Shown one piece after another: positions 31,613 to 42,052 of a stretch of DNA of 64,000 bases (within the stretch, counting starts at the first letter, position 1; each line of letters opens with the position of its first letter). The stretch is from NCBI GenBank assembly GCA_019779905.1, contig JABAKE010000004.1, positions 186,001 through 250,000 on the forward strand, given 5' to 3'. The DNA is from Modestobacter lapidis. GTDB lineage: Bacteria > Actinomycetota > Actinomycetes > Mycobacteriales > Geodermatophilaceae. A program made the position numbers and the translations under genes. The notes beneath the pieces are model-generated. The model had not been told where the DNA came from and did not search any database. It saw nothing but the letters and a program-made list of their open reading frames with translations.

Positions 31613-32017
31613 TCAGCGCCCCGCCTGGTCCACCCCGTCGGCCGGTTCGTCGCCCCGCGGGGCGCCGGGCCGGGCGCGCGGCCCGCCGCCGAGCTCGTCG
31701 ACCAGCAGCAGGTCGCGCCGGACGTGCCGGCGGCGGTAGGCGATCCGGCTGACCAGGTGCGCGCTCACCGGTGCGGTGAGCAGCTGGAAGGCAGCGACCA
31801 GCAGCAGCATCCAGGTCACCGATGAGCCGGTCAGCCGGATCGCCGCCCCGACCATGATCAGCAGCACCCCGACGACCTGCGGCTTGGTACCCGCGTGCAT
31901 CCGCGACAGCACGTCCGGGAAGCGGAGCAGCCCGACCCCGGCGGTGAGGCAGAAGAAGGCGCCGACCAGCAGGCACGCCACCGCGATGACGTCGGCCACG
32001 GAGTCCACGTCGTTCAT
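31613..32017 (-). CDS. mnhG: Mrp antiporter subunit MnhG
   Basis: A 134-residue protein with three transmembrane helices in residues 8-90 and the family motif GVLLIMVGAAIRL after LRFPDVLSRMHAGTKPQVVG. A hydrophilic, Arg/Gly-rich tail follows. It is a small structural subunit of the Mrp multi-subunit cation/proton antiporter in the membrane. ATG overlaps the mnhF stop by 4 bp. It is the last gene of the operon. Confidence 0.92.
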   Translation of the reverse strand: MNDVDSVADVIAVACLLVGAFFCLTAGVGLLRFPDVLSRMHAGTKPQVVGVLLIMVGAAIRLTGSSVTWMLLLVAAFQLLTAPVSAHLVSRIAYRRRHVRRDLLLVDELGGGPRARPGAPRGDEPADGVDQAGR

Positions 32018-32394
32018 GCCCGCCCTCCCTCGGTCGGCGTCCCGGCGGTGGTCCCGTCGGCGGTTGCGGGGTCGTTCTCGGGAGCGGCCTCGGCCGCCAG
32101 GGGAAGCCCGACGTCCCGACCGTCGTCCGCGGACTCCAGCAGCATGCCGCCGATGTAGCGGGCGACCGACACCGAGCCGACGAACCCGAGCAGCGAGACC
32201 ACGACCAGCACCGGGACGACCGTCGGGTTCCGGGTGAGCGCGGCGTAGACCGCCAGCCCGGCCGAGATGATCACCAGCAGGGCGTCGGTGGCGACCACCC
32301 GGTCCAGCAGCGAGGGCCCCCGCGACAGCCGGACCAGCGCGAGCAGCACCCCACCGCCCAGCATGGCGAAGGTCAGCACGGAGACGATGGTCAC
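32014..32394 (-). CDS. mnhF: Mrp antiporter subunit MnhF
   Basis: A 126-residue protein with three transmembrane helices (residues 1-22, 34-54, 60-83) and the MnhF pattern RLSRGPSLLDRVVATDALL. The C-terminal ~40 residues are an acidic tail (Glu/Asp/Pro-rich) that looks like a lineage-specific extension. The GTG start overlaps the mnhE stop by 4 bp. Confidence 0.92.
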   Translation of the reverse strand: MTIVSVLTFAMLGGGVLLALVRLSRGPSLLDRVVATDALLVIISAGLAVYAALTRNPTVVPVLVVVSLLGFVGSVSVARYIGGMLLESADDGRDVGLPLAAEAAPENDPATADGTTAGTPTEGGRA

Positions 32395-32975
32395 GGGGCG
32401 CTCCCGGCGGGACGGCGTTCGGGCTGGTCGGGCTGCTGGTCGAGCGCGGCGATCTCGGCGGCCGAGCCGAAGGCGCGCACGACCCGTTCCTCGGTCTCGA
32501 GCACCCGCCGCCGCTGGGCGTCCACCTCGGCGTGGTCGCGCACCGCGAGCAGGTGCAGCCCGAAGACCCGTTCCTCGCGGTCCAGGTCGATGACGATCGA
32601 CCCGGGCACCAGGCACAGCGACTCGGCGATCATGGTCAGCAGCAGGTCGGAGTCGGTGCGCAGCTGCACGGAGATGATCGCGCCGTGCGGCATGCCCCGG
32701 GGCCGGATCGCCTCCCAGGCCACCTGCGCGCTGGACGCGGCCAGGTCCGCGACGAAGTGCCCGACGAAGCGCAGCACTGCCACCGGATGGAACCGGAGGC
32801 CACCGGTCACCGGGGGCAGCGGCAGCAGCCAGGTGACGGCCACCGCCACCACGGTGCCCGACAGCAGGTTGGCCCACGACCACGTGCCCCACAGCAGGTT
32901 CCAGACCAGGACCAGGGAGACCAGCAGCGGTACCTGGTTGCGCAGCCGGCGGACGGCGACCTCCGGGGTGGTCAC
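32391..32975 (-). CDS. mnhE: Mrp antiporter subunit MnhE
   Basis: A 194-residue protein with two N-terminal transmembrane helices (about residues 14-50) and a cytoplasmic domain carrying the MnhE signature LCLVPGSIVIDLD. A charged C-terminal extension follows (about residues 150-194). It is part of the Mrp antiporter membrane complex. GTG start overlaps the mnhD stop by 4 bp. Confidence 0.92.
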   Translation of the reverse strand: MTTPEVAVRRLRNQVPLLVSLVLVWNLLWGTWSWANLLSGTVVAVAVTWLLPLPPVTGGLRFHPVAVLRFVGHFVADLAASSAQVAWEAIRPRGMPHGAIISVQLRTDSDLLLTMIAESLCLVPGSIVIDLDREERVFGLHLLAVRDHAEVDAQRRRVLETEERVVRAFGSAAEIAALDQQPDQPERRPAGSAP

Positions 32976-34765
32976 CGGCCCACCTCCCCACCGAGGACCG
33001 ACTCCAGGTACGGCATGCGGTCCACCAGGTCGCCTGCGGCCCGGTCGGTGTAGCCGTACAGCGCACCGGCGATAACGGTCAGGGCGGCGGTCACCGCCAC
33101 CATGGCCATGGTGGCGCCGAGCATCACCGCCGGCAGCGGGCGCAGCGGGGCGGCACGCCGGCCGCGGCGCCCGTCACCGAACCCGTCCTCGGCCGGGGTG
33201 GTGGCGGTGGCGACCGCGGTGTGCCGGGCCCAGGCCCGCTGCCGGGCGGCGGCCCGGGTGCGCCCGCCGAGCGCCGCCCTCGCTCCCGTCCTCCCGGGAT
33301 CCCCGGCCGCCGGGGCATCACCGGCGGCGGCCGTCACGCCGGCGGGTTCCCGGCTGTCCGGGGTGGGCGCCGGCGACGGCGCGGACCCGGCGCCCGGCCC
33401 GGCGTCGGGAACCGCGTTCCCGGCGGTGTCACCCGCCGGCTCCTGCGCCCGCGGCCGCCAGAAGGCGCGGGTCCACACCCGGGAGATGGCCACCAGGGTG
33501 AGCAGGCTGGTGACCACCCCGCCGGCGACCAGCACCAGGGCCGGCCAGCTGCCCTCGGCGACACCGGCCTCCAGCAGGCCGAGCTTGCCGATGAACCCCG
33601 ACAGCGGCGGGATCCCGGCCAGGTTCATCGCCGGCACGAAGAAGAGCACCGCCAGCAGGGGCGAGGCCTTGGCCAGCCCGCCGAGCCGGTCGACCGACGT
33701 CGACCCGCCCTGCCGCTCGATCAGCCCGGCGACCAGGAACAGCGTGGTCTGGATGGCGATGTGGTGGGCCACGTAGAAGATGGCCCCGGCCAGGCCGGCC
33801 GTCGTCCCGAGCGCGATCCCGAACACCATGTAGCCGATGTGGCTGACCAGGGTGAAGGACAGGATCCGCCGGATGTCGGTCTGGGCGACCGCGCCCAGGA
33901 TGCCGATCAGCATGGTGGCCAGCGCCGCCCACATCAGCACGTCGTCGAGCGCGCCCCCGGGGAACAGCAGCGTCTGGGTGCGGATGATCGCGTACACGCC
34001 GACCTTGGTGAGCAGGCCGGCGAACACCGCGGTGACCGGCGCCGGCGCGGTCGGGTAGCTGTCGGGCAGCCAGGCCGAGAGCGGGAACACCGCGGCCTTG
34101 ATGGAGAAGGCGATGAGCAGCAGCGACTGCAGCAGCAGCTGGGTGCCCTCGGGCAGTTCGGCGAGCCGGACGGCGAGCTGGGCCATGTTGACCGTGCCGG
34201 TCGCGGCGTAGACGAGGGCGATCGCGGCCAGGAAGAGCAGCGAGCTCAGCAGGCTCACCACGATGTAGGTGATGCCGGCCCGGATTCGGGGCGCGGAACC
34301 GCCCAGGGTCAGCAGCACGTAGCTGGCGGTCAGCAGGATCTCGAAACCGACGTAGAGGTTGAACAGGTCACCGGCGAGGAAGGCGTTGCTCACGCCGGCG
34401 ATCAGCACCAGGAACGTCGGGTGGAAGATCGACAGCGGCGTCTCCTCGTCGCCGTCGGCCGAACCCTGACCGACGGCGAACACCAGCACGCCGAGGGCGA
34501 CGGTGCTCGCGACGACCAGCATCAGCGCCGACAGCCGGTCGACGACCAGCACGATGCCCAGCGGCACCGGCCACCCGCCCACCGACACCGCCTCGGCCCC
34601 GTTCGCGTCGGCGAGCAGCAGCAGCGCCACCGAGACGGCGAGCACCGCGGACAGCACGAGCAGGCTCAGCGTGCGCTGCACCCGCGGGTGCCGGCCCACC
34701 AGCAGCGCGCAGGCGGCGCCGAGCAGCGGGAGCAGCACCGGCAGCGGGGTGAGGATGCTGGTCAC
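32972..34765 (-). CDS. mnhD: Mrp antiporter subunit MnhD with long hydrophilic insert
   Basis: A 597-residue NuoN-like proton-translocating subunit with about 14 transmembrane helices. Key features are FNLYVGFEILLTASYVLL (conserved Glu), SIKAAVFPLSAWLPDSYP (conserved Lys) and SGFIGKLGLL. Between the penultimate helix (ending RVWTRAFWRP, about residue 433) and the last one (starting LRPLPAVMLG, about 542) lies an unusual ~105-residue Ala/Gly/Pro/Arg-rich insert with no recognisable domain. Typical MnhD proteins are about 500 residues. GTG overlaps the mnhC stop by 4 bp. Confidence 0.92.
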   Translation of the reverse strand: MTSILTPLPVLLPLLGAACALLVGRHPRVQRTLSLLVLSAVLAVSVALLLLADANGAEAVSVGGWPVPLGIVLVVDRLSALMLVVASTVALGVLVFAVGQGSADGDEETPLSIFHPTFLVLIAGVSNAFLAGDLFNLYVGFEILLTASYVLLTLGGSAPRIRAGITYIVVSLLSSLLFLAAIALVYAATGTVNMAQLAVRLAELPEGTQLLLQSLLLIAFSIKAAVFPLSAWLPDSYPTAPAPVTAVFAGLLTKVGVYAIIRTQTLLFPGGALDDVLMWAALATMLIGILGAVAQTDIRRILSFTLVSHIGYMVFGIALGTTAGLAGAIFYVAHHIAIQTTLFLVAGLIERQGGSTSVDRLGGLAKASPLLAVLFFVPAMNLAGIPPLSGFIGKLGLLEAGVAEGSWPALVLVAGGVVTSLLTLVAISRVWTRAFWRPRAQEPAGDTAGNAVPDAGPGAGSAPSPAPTPDSREPAGVTAAAGDAPAAGDPGRTGARAALGGRTRAAARQRAWARHTAVATATTPAEDGFGDGRRGRRAAPLRPLPAVMLGATMAMVAVTAALTVIAGALYGYTDRAAGDLVDRMPYLESVLGGEVGR

Positions 34766-35289
34766 GAGCGGCTCCGCCGGGTGGGGGGCAGGTCGACGTC
34801 GTCGGAGGGGATGCCGCCGTAGAGGTGCGCCAGCCGGCCCTCCACCTGCTGGTCGGAGACCAGGCTGTCCGCGTGCGCGGCCGGCCGGTCCTCCGGCGCC
34901 AGGTCGTCGGGGTCGAGGTCGTCGGCGTCCATCGCGTCGCGGGCGGCGACCCGGCGGTCCTCCTCGTCGATGCCGACGACCTCCTGGCGGACCAGCCGCC
35001 AGGAGCGGTAGATCATCGCCAGCAGGAACGCCGAGATGCCGAAGGTGATCACGATCGCGGTGAGCACGAAGGCCTGCGGCAGCGGATCGCTCATCTCCCC
35101 GGGTTCGACGGTGCCGAGGATCGGCGCCAGTCCGGCAGCGCCGCCGGCGGACAGCAGCAGCAGGTTGGTGGCGTTGCCGAGCAGCAGGAAGCCCAGCAGC
35201 ACCCGGGTCAGGCTGCGGTCCAGCAGGAGGTAGACACCGGCGGCGTAGAGGCCACCGATGATCACCGGCAGGACGACGGTGGGGGTCAT
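34762..35289 (-). CDS. mnhC: Mrp antiporter subunit MnhC
   Basis: A 175-residue NuoK-like subunit with three helices (residues 4-24, 29-51, 72-95) and the motif GNATNLLLL followed by DPLPQAFVLTAIVI. A hydrophilic, acidic C-terminal extension of about 70 residues exceeds the usual ~115-residue length. ATG overlaps the mnhA stop by 4 bp. Confidence 0.93.
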   Translation of the reverse strand: MTPTVVLPVIIGGLYAAGVYLLLDRSLTRVLLGFLLLGNATNLLLLSAGGAAGLAPILGTVEPGEMSDPLPQAFVLTAIVITFGISAFLLAMIYRSWRLVRQEVVGIDEEDRRVAARDAMDADDLDPDDLAPEDRPAAHADSLVSDQQVEGRLAHLYGGIPSDDVDLPPTRRSRS

Positions 35290-38168
35290 CGCACGATCAC
35301 CTCGTCGGGAGCGGCGTCGATCGGGTCGTCCTCGTCCACCTGGCGGTCGAGCTCGGCGCCCAGGCTGCGCAGCACGTCGAGCACCAGGCCGACGACGATG
35401 AGGTAGACGCCGACGTCGAAGAACAGCGAGGTCACCAGCTTCACGTCGCCGAGCACCGGCAGCGTGGTCTCCAGGATCGCCGTCTGCAGCACCTCGGCGC
35501 CCAGTGCCAGCCCGACCACGCCGGTGCCCCCGGAGAACAGCAGCCCGATCCCGAGCAGCAGGCCCGGGTCGACCGGCGCGGCCTCACCGAGCTCGTACCG
35601 GCCGCCGGCCAGGTAGCGCAGCACCAGTGCCAGCCCGGCCACCAGCCCTCCGGCGAAGCCGCCGCCGGGCTCGTTGTGGCCGGTGAACAGCAAGTAGAGC
35701 GAGAACACCACGATGGTGTGGAACAGCACCCCGGTGACCACCTCGAGCACCACCGAGCGCCGCTGCGGCGGGAGCAGCGCGCTGGCCGCGAGCCACCGGT
35801 TGCGCGGGGCCCACCGGGCGCGGGCGGGCGTCCCCGGCACCTGGTCACCGGCCCGCTCGACAACCCCGGTGCGGCGGCGCAGGAACACCAGGCTGGCCAC
35901 CCCGGTGGCCACCACGACGAGCAGCGAGATCTCACCGAGGGTGTCCCAGGCCCGGATGTCGACGAGGGTCACGTTGACGATGTTCTGCCCGCCGCCGAAC
36001 TCGTACGCCGCCTCGGGATAGGCGACCGACACCGGCTCGGCGGTGCGCGCGGCGAGCGCGACCGCACCGACGGCGGCCATGAACGCCCCCACGCAACCGG
36101 CGACCACCCCGCGGAAGGCGCGCTCCCGGGGACGGTGCCGCTCGGTGATGTCCTTGGGCAGCTTGCGCAGCACCAGCACGAAGGTAACCAGGGTCAGCGT
36201 CTCGACCAGGAACTGGGTCAGCGCCAGGTCGGGGGCGCCCTGCAGGATGAACAGCACCGCGAGCGCGTAGCCGGTGACCCCGACGACGAGCACCGCCGAC
36301 AGCCGCTGCCGGATGCGGATGGCCAGGAACGCGGCGACCAGCGCCGCTGCCCCGACGAGGGCCTGGATCGGGGAGTCCCAGGCCCGCCACTCGTCCGGCC
36401 ACGGCGCCCGGAAGACCAGCACCGAACCCGGCAGGGCCAGCACGACGACCAGGATCGTGCCCAGGTAGGCCGGCAGCGAACCGCGTTGCGTGGTGCCGGT
36501 GATCAGCACGGAGAACCGGTCCAGCCCCTGCATGGTGTTCCAGTAGCCCTCGTCGGCCGAGGCGCTCACCGCCAGCCGCGCCTGCAGCCGGGCGACCCGG
36601 CTGCGGACGGCGAACAGGGCTCCGCCACCGAGCACGGTCAGCGCGGACAGGCCCAGCGCCGGCTGCAGGCCGTGCCACAGCGCGAGGTGCTCGACCTCCT
36701 CGGCGAGCAGCGGCAGGGTCTCGGCGTAGGCGGCGACCAGCGGGTCGAGCAGCGGGCTGGCCGGGCCGGCGACCAGGCCGCACAGCGCCAGCACGGCCGG
36801 CGCGGCCAGGAAGAGCGCTCCCGGCGCGTGCACCAACTCGCCGGGCTCGGTCGCGGGCAGCCAGCGCTTGCGGGCGAAGGCGCCCCACAGGAACCGCGCC
36901 GAGTACGCCGCGGTGAGCACCGACCCGAGGACCAGGCCGACGAGCACCACGATCGCGTTGGTGCGGTCGGGGAGCCCGGCGTTCCAGAGCGCGGTGAAGG
37001 CCGCCTCCTTGCCGACGAAACCCAGCAGCGGCGGCAGCCCGGCCATCGACGCCGCGGCGAGGGTGCCGATCGCCGCCAGCACGGGCAGCCGCCGGCCCAG
37101 GCCGGACAGCCGCCGCAGATCGCGGACGCCGGTGGAGTGGTCGATCACGCCGACGGTGAGGAAGAGGGTGGACTTGAACAGCGCGTGGGCGATGGTCATC
37201 GCCAGGCCGGCGGCGGCGAGCTCGGCGCTGCCGGCGCCGACCAGCACCATGAGGAAGCCGAGCTGGCTGACCGTGCCGAAGGCGAGCAGCAGCTTGAGGT
37301 CGTTCTGCCGCAGGGCCCGGTACCCGCCGACGATCATGGTGGCCAGGCCCAGGCCCAGCACGATCGGCCGCCACCCGGGGACGTCGGCCAGGCCCGGGGC
37401 CAGCCGGGCGACCAGGTAGATGCCGGCCTTCACCATGGCCGCGGCGTGCAGGTAGGCGCTGACCGGCGTCGGCGCCTCCATCGCGGCGGGCAGCCAGAAG
37501 TGGAAGGGCACCATCGCCGACTTGGTGATCGCCCCAACCAGCACCAGCACGGTGCCGGCGACCAGCAGCGGGCCGCTGCCCGGGTCGGCGACGACGTCGG
37601 AGAGCAGGTAGCTGCCGCTGGACTCCCCGAGCAGGATCAGCCCGACCAGCATCGCCAGCCCGCCGGCGGTGGTGAGCACGAGCGCCTGGCTGGCCGCCCG
37701 CCGCCCGGCCAGCCGCGTCCCCGACCCGCCGATGAGCAGGAAGGAGAAGACGGTGGTGAGCTCCCAGAAGACGTACAGCAGAAGCATGTCGTCGGCCAGG
37801 ACGAGGCCCAGCATCGAGCCGGCGAACGCGGTGAGCACGGCGGCGAACCGGCCCATGCCCTCGTCGTCGGGCTCGAAGTAGCGCGCGCAGTAGACCAGCA
37901 CGAGCGCGCCGACCCCGGTGACCAGGGCGGCGAGCGTCAGCGACAGCGCGTCCAGCCGTAGCGTGATCGCCAGGTCGAGGGTCGGGATCCACGGTGTCGT
38001 CTCGCGCACCTCGCCGCCGCCGGTGACCGTGCCCAGCTGCGCGAGCACCCAGCCGAAGCTGACCGCGGGCACCAGGGCCAGGGCCAGGAAGGCCTGCCGA
38101 CCCCACTGGTGGACCAGCAGCGGCGCGACCAGGGCGGCCGCCAGGTGCAGCACGAGCAGTGCGGTCAC
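35286..38168 (-). CDS. mnhA: Mrp antiporter subunit MnhA fused to MnhB
   Basis: A 960-residue membrane protein. The NuoL-like part (to about residue 600) includes YVFWELTTVFSFLLIG, the conserved KSAMVPFHFWLP and HALFKSTLFLTVG. A middle domain (DUF4040-like, GAPDLALTQFLVETLTLV) follows, and a C-terminal MnhB domain (FSLYLLFTGHNEPGGGFAGGLVAG) is fused in frame, so no separate mnhB gene exists. Together with C-G it exchanges cytoplasmic Na+ (or K+) for protons. GTG 38168 has GGGAG upstream. It is the first gene of the operon. A TAGGCT box at 38246-38251 (minus strand) may be its -10. Confidence 0.94.
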   Translation of the reverse strand: MTALLVLHLAAALVAPLLVHQWGRQAFLALALVPAVSFGWVLAQLGTVTGGGEVRETTPWIPTLDLAITLRLDALSLTLAALVTGVGALVLVYCARYFEPDDEGMGRFAAVLTAFAGSMLGLVLADDMLLLYVFWELTTVFSFLLIGGSGTRLAGRRAASQALVLTTAGGLAMLVGLILLGESSGSYLLSDVVADPGSGPLLVAGTVLVLVGAITKSAMVPFHFWLPAAMEAPTPVSAYLHAAAMVKAGIYLVARLAPGLADVPGWRPIVLGLGLATMIVGGYRALRQNDLKLLLAFGTVSQLGFLMVLVGAGSAELAAAGLAMTIAHALFKSTLFLTVGVIDHSTGVRDLRRLSGLGRRLPVLAAIGTLAAASMAGLPPLLGFVGKEAAFTALWNAGLPDRTNAIVVLVGLVLGSVLTAAYSARFLWGAFARKRWLPATEPGELVHAPGALFLAAPAVLALCGLVAGPASPLLDPLVAAYAETLPLLAEEVEHLALWHGLQPALGLSALTVLGGGALFAVRSRVARLQARLAVSASADEGYWNTMQGLDRFSVLITGTTQRGSLPAYLGTILVVVLALPGSVLVFRAPWPDEWRAWDSPIQALVGAAALVAAFLAIRIRQRLSAVLVVGVTGYALAVLFILQGAPDLALTQFLVETLTLVTFVLVLRKLPKDITERHRPRERAFRGVVAGCVGAFMAAVGAVALAARTAEPVSVAYPEAAYEFGGGQNIVNVTLVDIRAWDTLGEISLLVVVATGVASLVFLRRRTGVVERAGDQVPGTPARARWAPRNRWLAASALLPPQRRSVVLEVVTGVLFHTIVVFSLYLLFTGHNEPGGGFAGGLVAGLALVLRYLAGGRYELGEAAPVDPGLLLGIGLLFSGGTGVVGLALGAEVLQTAILETTLPVLGDVKLVTSLFFDVGVYLIVVGLVLDVLRSLGAELDRQVDEDDPIDAAPDEVIVR

Positions 38169-38293
38169 GGGTCTCCCGGGGTCGTTCGGACGGCGGCTCG
38201 GGGGGACGACACCTCGGCCGTCGAAGACGACTCGGCGATGGGCCCAGCCTACCAAAGGCTTTCGAGTTGTTCGATTTGAGCCGAGATTGGGCC

Positions 38294-38299
38294 TATGCT
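38294..38299 (+). promoter_or_regulatory. -10 box of leaderless HTH gene
   Basis: TATGCT ends 7 nt before the GTG at 38307. An in-frame ATG at 38295 lies inside this box, so the GTG is the better start. Confidence 0.55.
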
Positions 38300-38306
38300 G
38301 CCCGCC

Positions 38307-38741
38307 GTGCACTCCGCCGCCGCCGGTGAACACACCGTGGACCCGCCCTCCGACGCCGTCGCCGACCGGCTGCGGGCGATCGCGGCCGCCCTGCCCCGCG
38401 GCTCCGGGTGGGCGGTGACCGGTGCCGACGGCGCCCGCTGGGACCTGCCGCGCGAGCTGCTCGAGGTGCTCGGGCTGGCGGCCGCGGCGCTGGCCGAGGG
38501 CCGTCCGGTGACGCTGTCCTGCCACGAGCAGGTGCTGTCCACCCAGGAGGCGGCCGACCTGCTCGGCATCAGCCGGCCCACCCTGGTTCGGCTCCTCGAC
38601 CAGGGCGTCATCGCCTACGACCAGCCCCGCCGGCACCGCCGCGTCCAGCTCGCGGACCTGCTGGCCTACCAGGCCCGCTGCCACCACGCCGGCCGCGACG
38701 GCGACCCGGAGGAGGCCCCGGACCTCAGCGGCCAGGGGTGA
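38307..38741 (+). CDS. Excisionase-type HTH DNA-binding protein
   Basis: A 144-residue protein. The C-terminal half has a MerR/excisionase-like winged helix (LSTQEAADLLGISRPTLVRL followed by LDQGVIAYDQPRRHRRVQLADLLAYQ). The N-terminal half (residues 10-70) is a helical domain. Such proteins are often antitoxins of PIN-domain toxins, but no PIN gene follows. The next 100 bp hold only a short hydrophobic frame without a start. It may be an orphan antitoxin or a simple regulator of the divergent mrp operon. The GTG start is supported by a leaderless promoter. Confidence 0.8.
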   Translation: MHSAAAGEHTVDPPSDAVADRLRAIAAALPRGSGWAVTGADGARWDLPRELLEVLGLAAAALAEGRPVTLSCHEQVLSTQEAADLLGISRPTLVRLLDQGVIAYDQPRRHRRVQLADLLAYQARCHHAGRDGDPEEAPDLSGQG

Positions 38742-38860
38742 CCAGCCGCTGCTGTTCGCCGGGATCTCGCTGATCGGGGCGGTGCCCGCCGTGCTGCTGG
38801 GCCTGCGGGTGATCCAGCGCCGCCGGGCCGAGGCCGCCTGACCGACCACCACCTCCGGCT

Positions 38861-38901
38861 CTCTTGTGCTCTGCGTACCCGGGGTACGCAGAGCACAAGA
38901 G
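38861..38901. terminator. Perfect 20-bp-arm palindrome between convergent genes
   Basis: CTCTTGTGCTCTGCGTACCC (38861-38880), one base, then its exact reverse complement (38882-38901). It lies 20 bp before the stop codon of the convergent ABC-F gene. Its core matches the 65-bp array at 27948. It probably acts as a bidirectional terminator and belongs to a dispersed palindromic family. Confidence 0.8.
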
Positions 38902-38921
38902 CCGGTGGCAGCACCCGCCGG

Positions 38922-40742
<1,821 letters not shown>

Positions 40743-40811
40743 AGACCGCCAGCATCCCAGGCCGGCAGGGCGGTCGGGCGACCGGCAGGGCGGACCTCGT
40801 CCCGGCGGGGT

Positions 40812-41870
40812 TCAGGCCGAGGCGCGGGCCACCAGCCGGGTGGGGCAGATGCGCGACTCGGCGGTCTCGGCCACCCCGTCGATCTGGCGGAGCAGCAGCT
40901 CGGTGAGCAGCGGCGTCATGTCGGCCAGCGGCTGCGCCACGGTGGTCAGCGGCGGGTCGCAGGCGGCGGCGACCTCCGCGTCGTCGAAACCGACCACCGC
41001 GACGTCGTCGGGCACCCGCCGGCCCGCGCCGCGCAGCGCGCGCAGCGCGCCGACGGCCATCGGGTCCGACGCCACGAAGACCGCGTCGAGCTCGGGCGCG
41101 CGCTCGAGCAGCTCGGTCATCGCCCGGGCCCCACCGGCCTCGCTGAAGTCGCCGTGCGCCACGTGCTCGGGTCGCTGCGGCCGGCCCGCCCGCTCCAGCG
41201 CGGTGCGGTACCCGGCGAACCGGTCGACCCCGGCGATCATGTCCATCGGCCCGGTGACCGTGGCGACGTGCCGCCGGCCGGCGGCCAGCAGGTGCTCGGT
41301 GGCCAGGACACCGCCGCCGGAGTTGTCGGCATCGACGTAGGCCACCGGCCGGCCGTCGAAGGGGCGCCCGCAGAACACCAGGGGAACCCCGGCCGCGGTG
41401 AGGATGTCGGGCAGCGGGTCCTCGCGGTGCAGGGACATCAGGATCACGCCGTCCACGTGGCCCTGCCGGGCGTACCGGCCGACCTTCTCCTGCTCGCGGG
41501 CATCCCGGGCCGAGAGCAGCACCAGGTTGAGCTCGGTCTCGGCGATCGCGGCCGAGACGCCGCGCACGATGCTGGCGAAGAACGGGTCGGAGAAGACCAT
41601 CGTGTCCGACTCCGACAGCACTAGGGCGATGGTGTCGGTGCGCCGGGTGACCAGGCTGCGGGCCGCCCGGTTGGGCACGTAGTGCAGGTGCGCGATGGCC
41701 GCGTGCACCGCCTCGCGCGCCTCCGGGCTGACCCGCGGCGACTCGTTGACCACCCGGGACACCGTCGCCCGGGAGACGCCGGCCAGGACGGCGACCTCGT
41801 CCAGCGTGGGCGACGAGGTGCGGGAACCGGTGCCGGTCAACGGGGTCTCCTGAGGTAGGCCGACCCTCAT
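40812..41870 (-). CDS. LacI-family regulator, CebR-like
   Basis: A 352-residue repressor with an N-terminal helix-turn-helix and hinge (TLDEVAVLAGVSRATVSRVVN) and a periplasmic-binding-like effector domain. It is divergent from the cellobiose-type transport genes, and two LacI-type operators lie between them, so it should repress them and release on cellobiose or a related beta-glucoside, as CebR does in Streptomyces. ATG 41870 lacks a ribosome-binding site. A TTG at 41840, ten codons in, has AGGAG at good distance and may be the true start. Confidence 0.88.
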   Translation of the reverse strand: MRVGLPQETPLTGTGSRTSSPTLDEVAVLAGVSRATVSRVVNESPRVSPEAREAVHAAIAHLHYVPNRAARSLVTRRTDTIALVLSESDTMVFSDPFFASIVRGVSAAIAETELNLVLLSARDAREQEKVGRYARQGHVDGVILMSLHREDPLPDILTAAGVPLVFCGRPFDGRPVAYVDADNSGGGVLATEHLLAAGRRHVATVTGPMDMIAGVDRFAGYRTALERAGRPQRPEHVAHGDFSEAGGARAMTELLERAPELDAVFVASDPMAVGALRALRGAGRRVPDDVAVVGFDDAEVAAACDPPLTTVAQPLADMTPLLTELLLRQIDGVAETAESRICPTRLVARASA

Positions 41871-41905
41871 TGTGCGGGCCGGGAGCGGCTTCGGGAAGAC
41901 GTTGA

Positions 41906-41995
41906 TGGAAGCGCTCTCACTTTTTCGCGCCCACCCCTTGACACCTCGCTGTGACGGCCACCACTCTCTTCCCCACGGCCGTGAGAGCGTTCTCA
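41906..41995. promoter_or_regulatory. LacI-type operators and promoter of the beta-glucoside operon
   Basis: Operator 1 is TGGAAGCGCTCTCA (41906-41919). Operator 2 is TGAGAGCGTTCTCA (41982-41995), a near-perfect palindrome. Between them are a consensus -35 TTGACA (41938-41943) and, 18 bp on, a CACTCT -10 (41962-41967). One operator is upstream of the -35 and the other just past the expected transcription start, a layout suited to looping or road-block repression. Both resemble the Streptomyces CebR site. Confidence 0.75.
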
Positions 41996-42052
41996 CGGAC
42001 TCCGTCGGACGACACCACGCGCTCGGACCCGACGGACGACACAGGAGGTCCG

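Noticed and set aside
38295-38306. ATG 38295 as start of the HTH gene
   Set aside because: It lies inside the TATGCT -10 box; GTG 38307 is 7 nt downstream and fits the leaderless pattern.
38740-38841. Short hydrophobic frame (LLFAGISLIGAVPAVLLGLR) after the HTH gene
   Set aside because: No start codon gives a full product and no ribosome-binding site is visible; it could be a remnant but cannot be supported.
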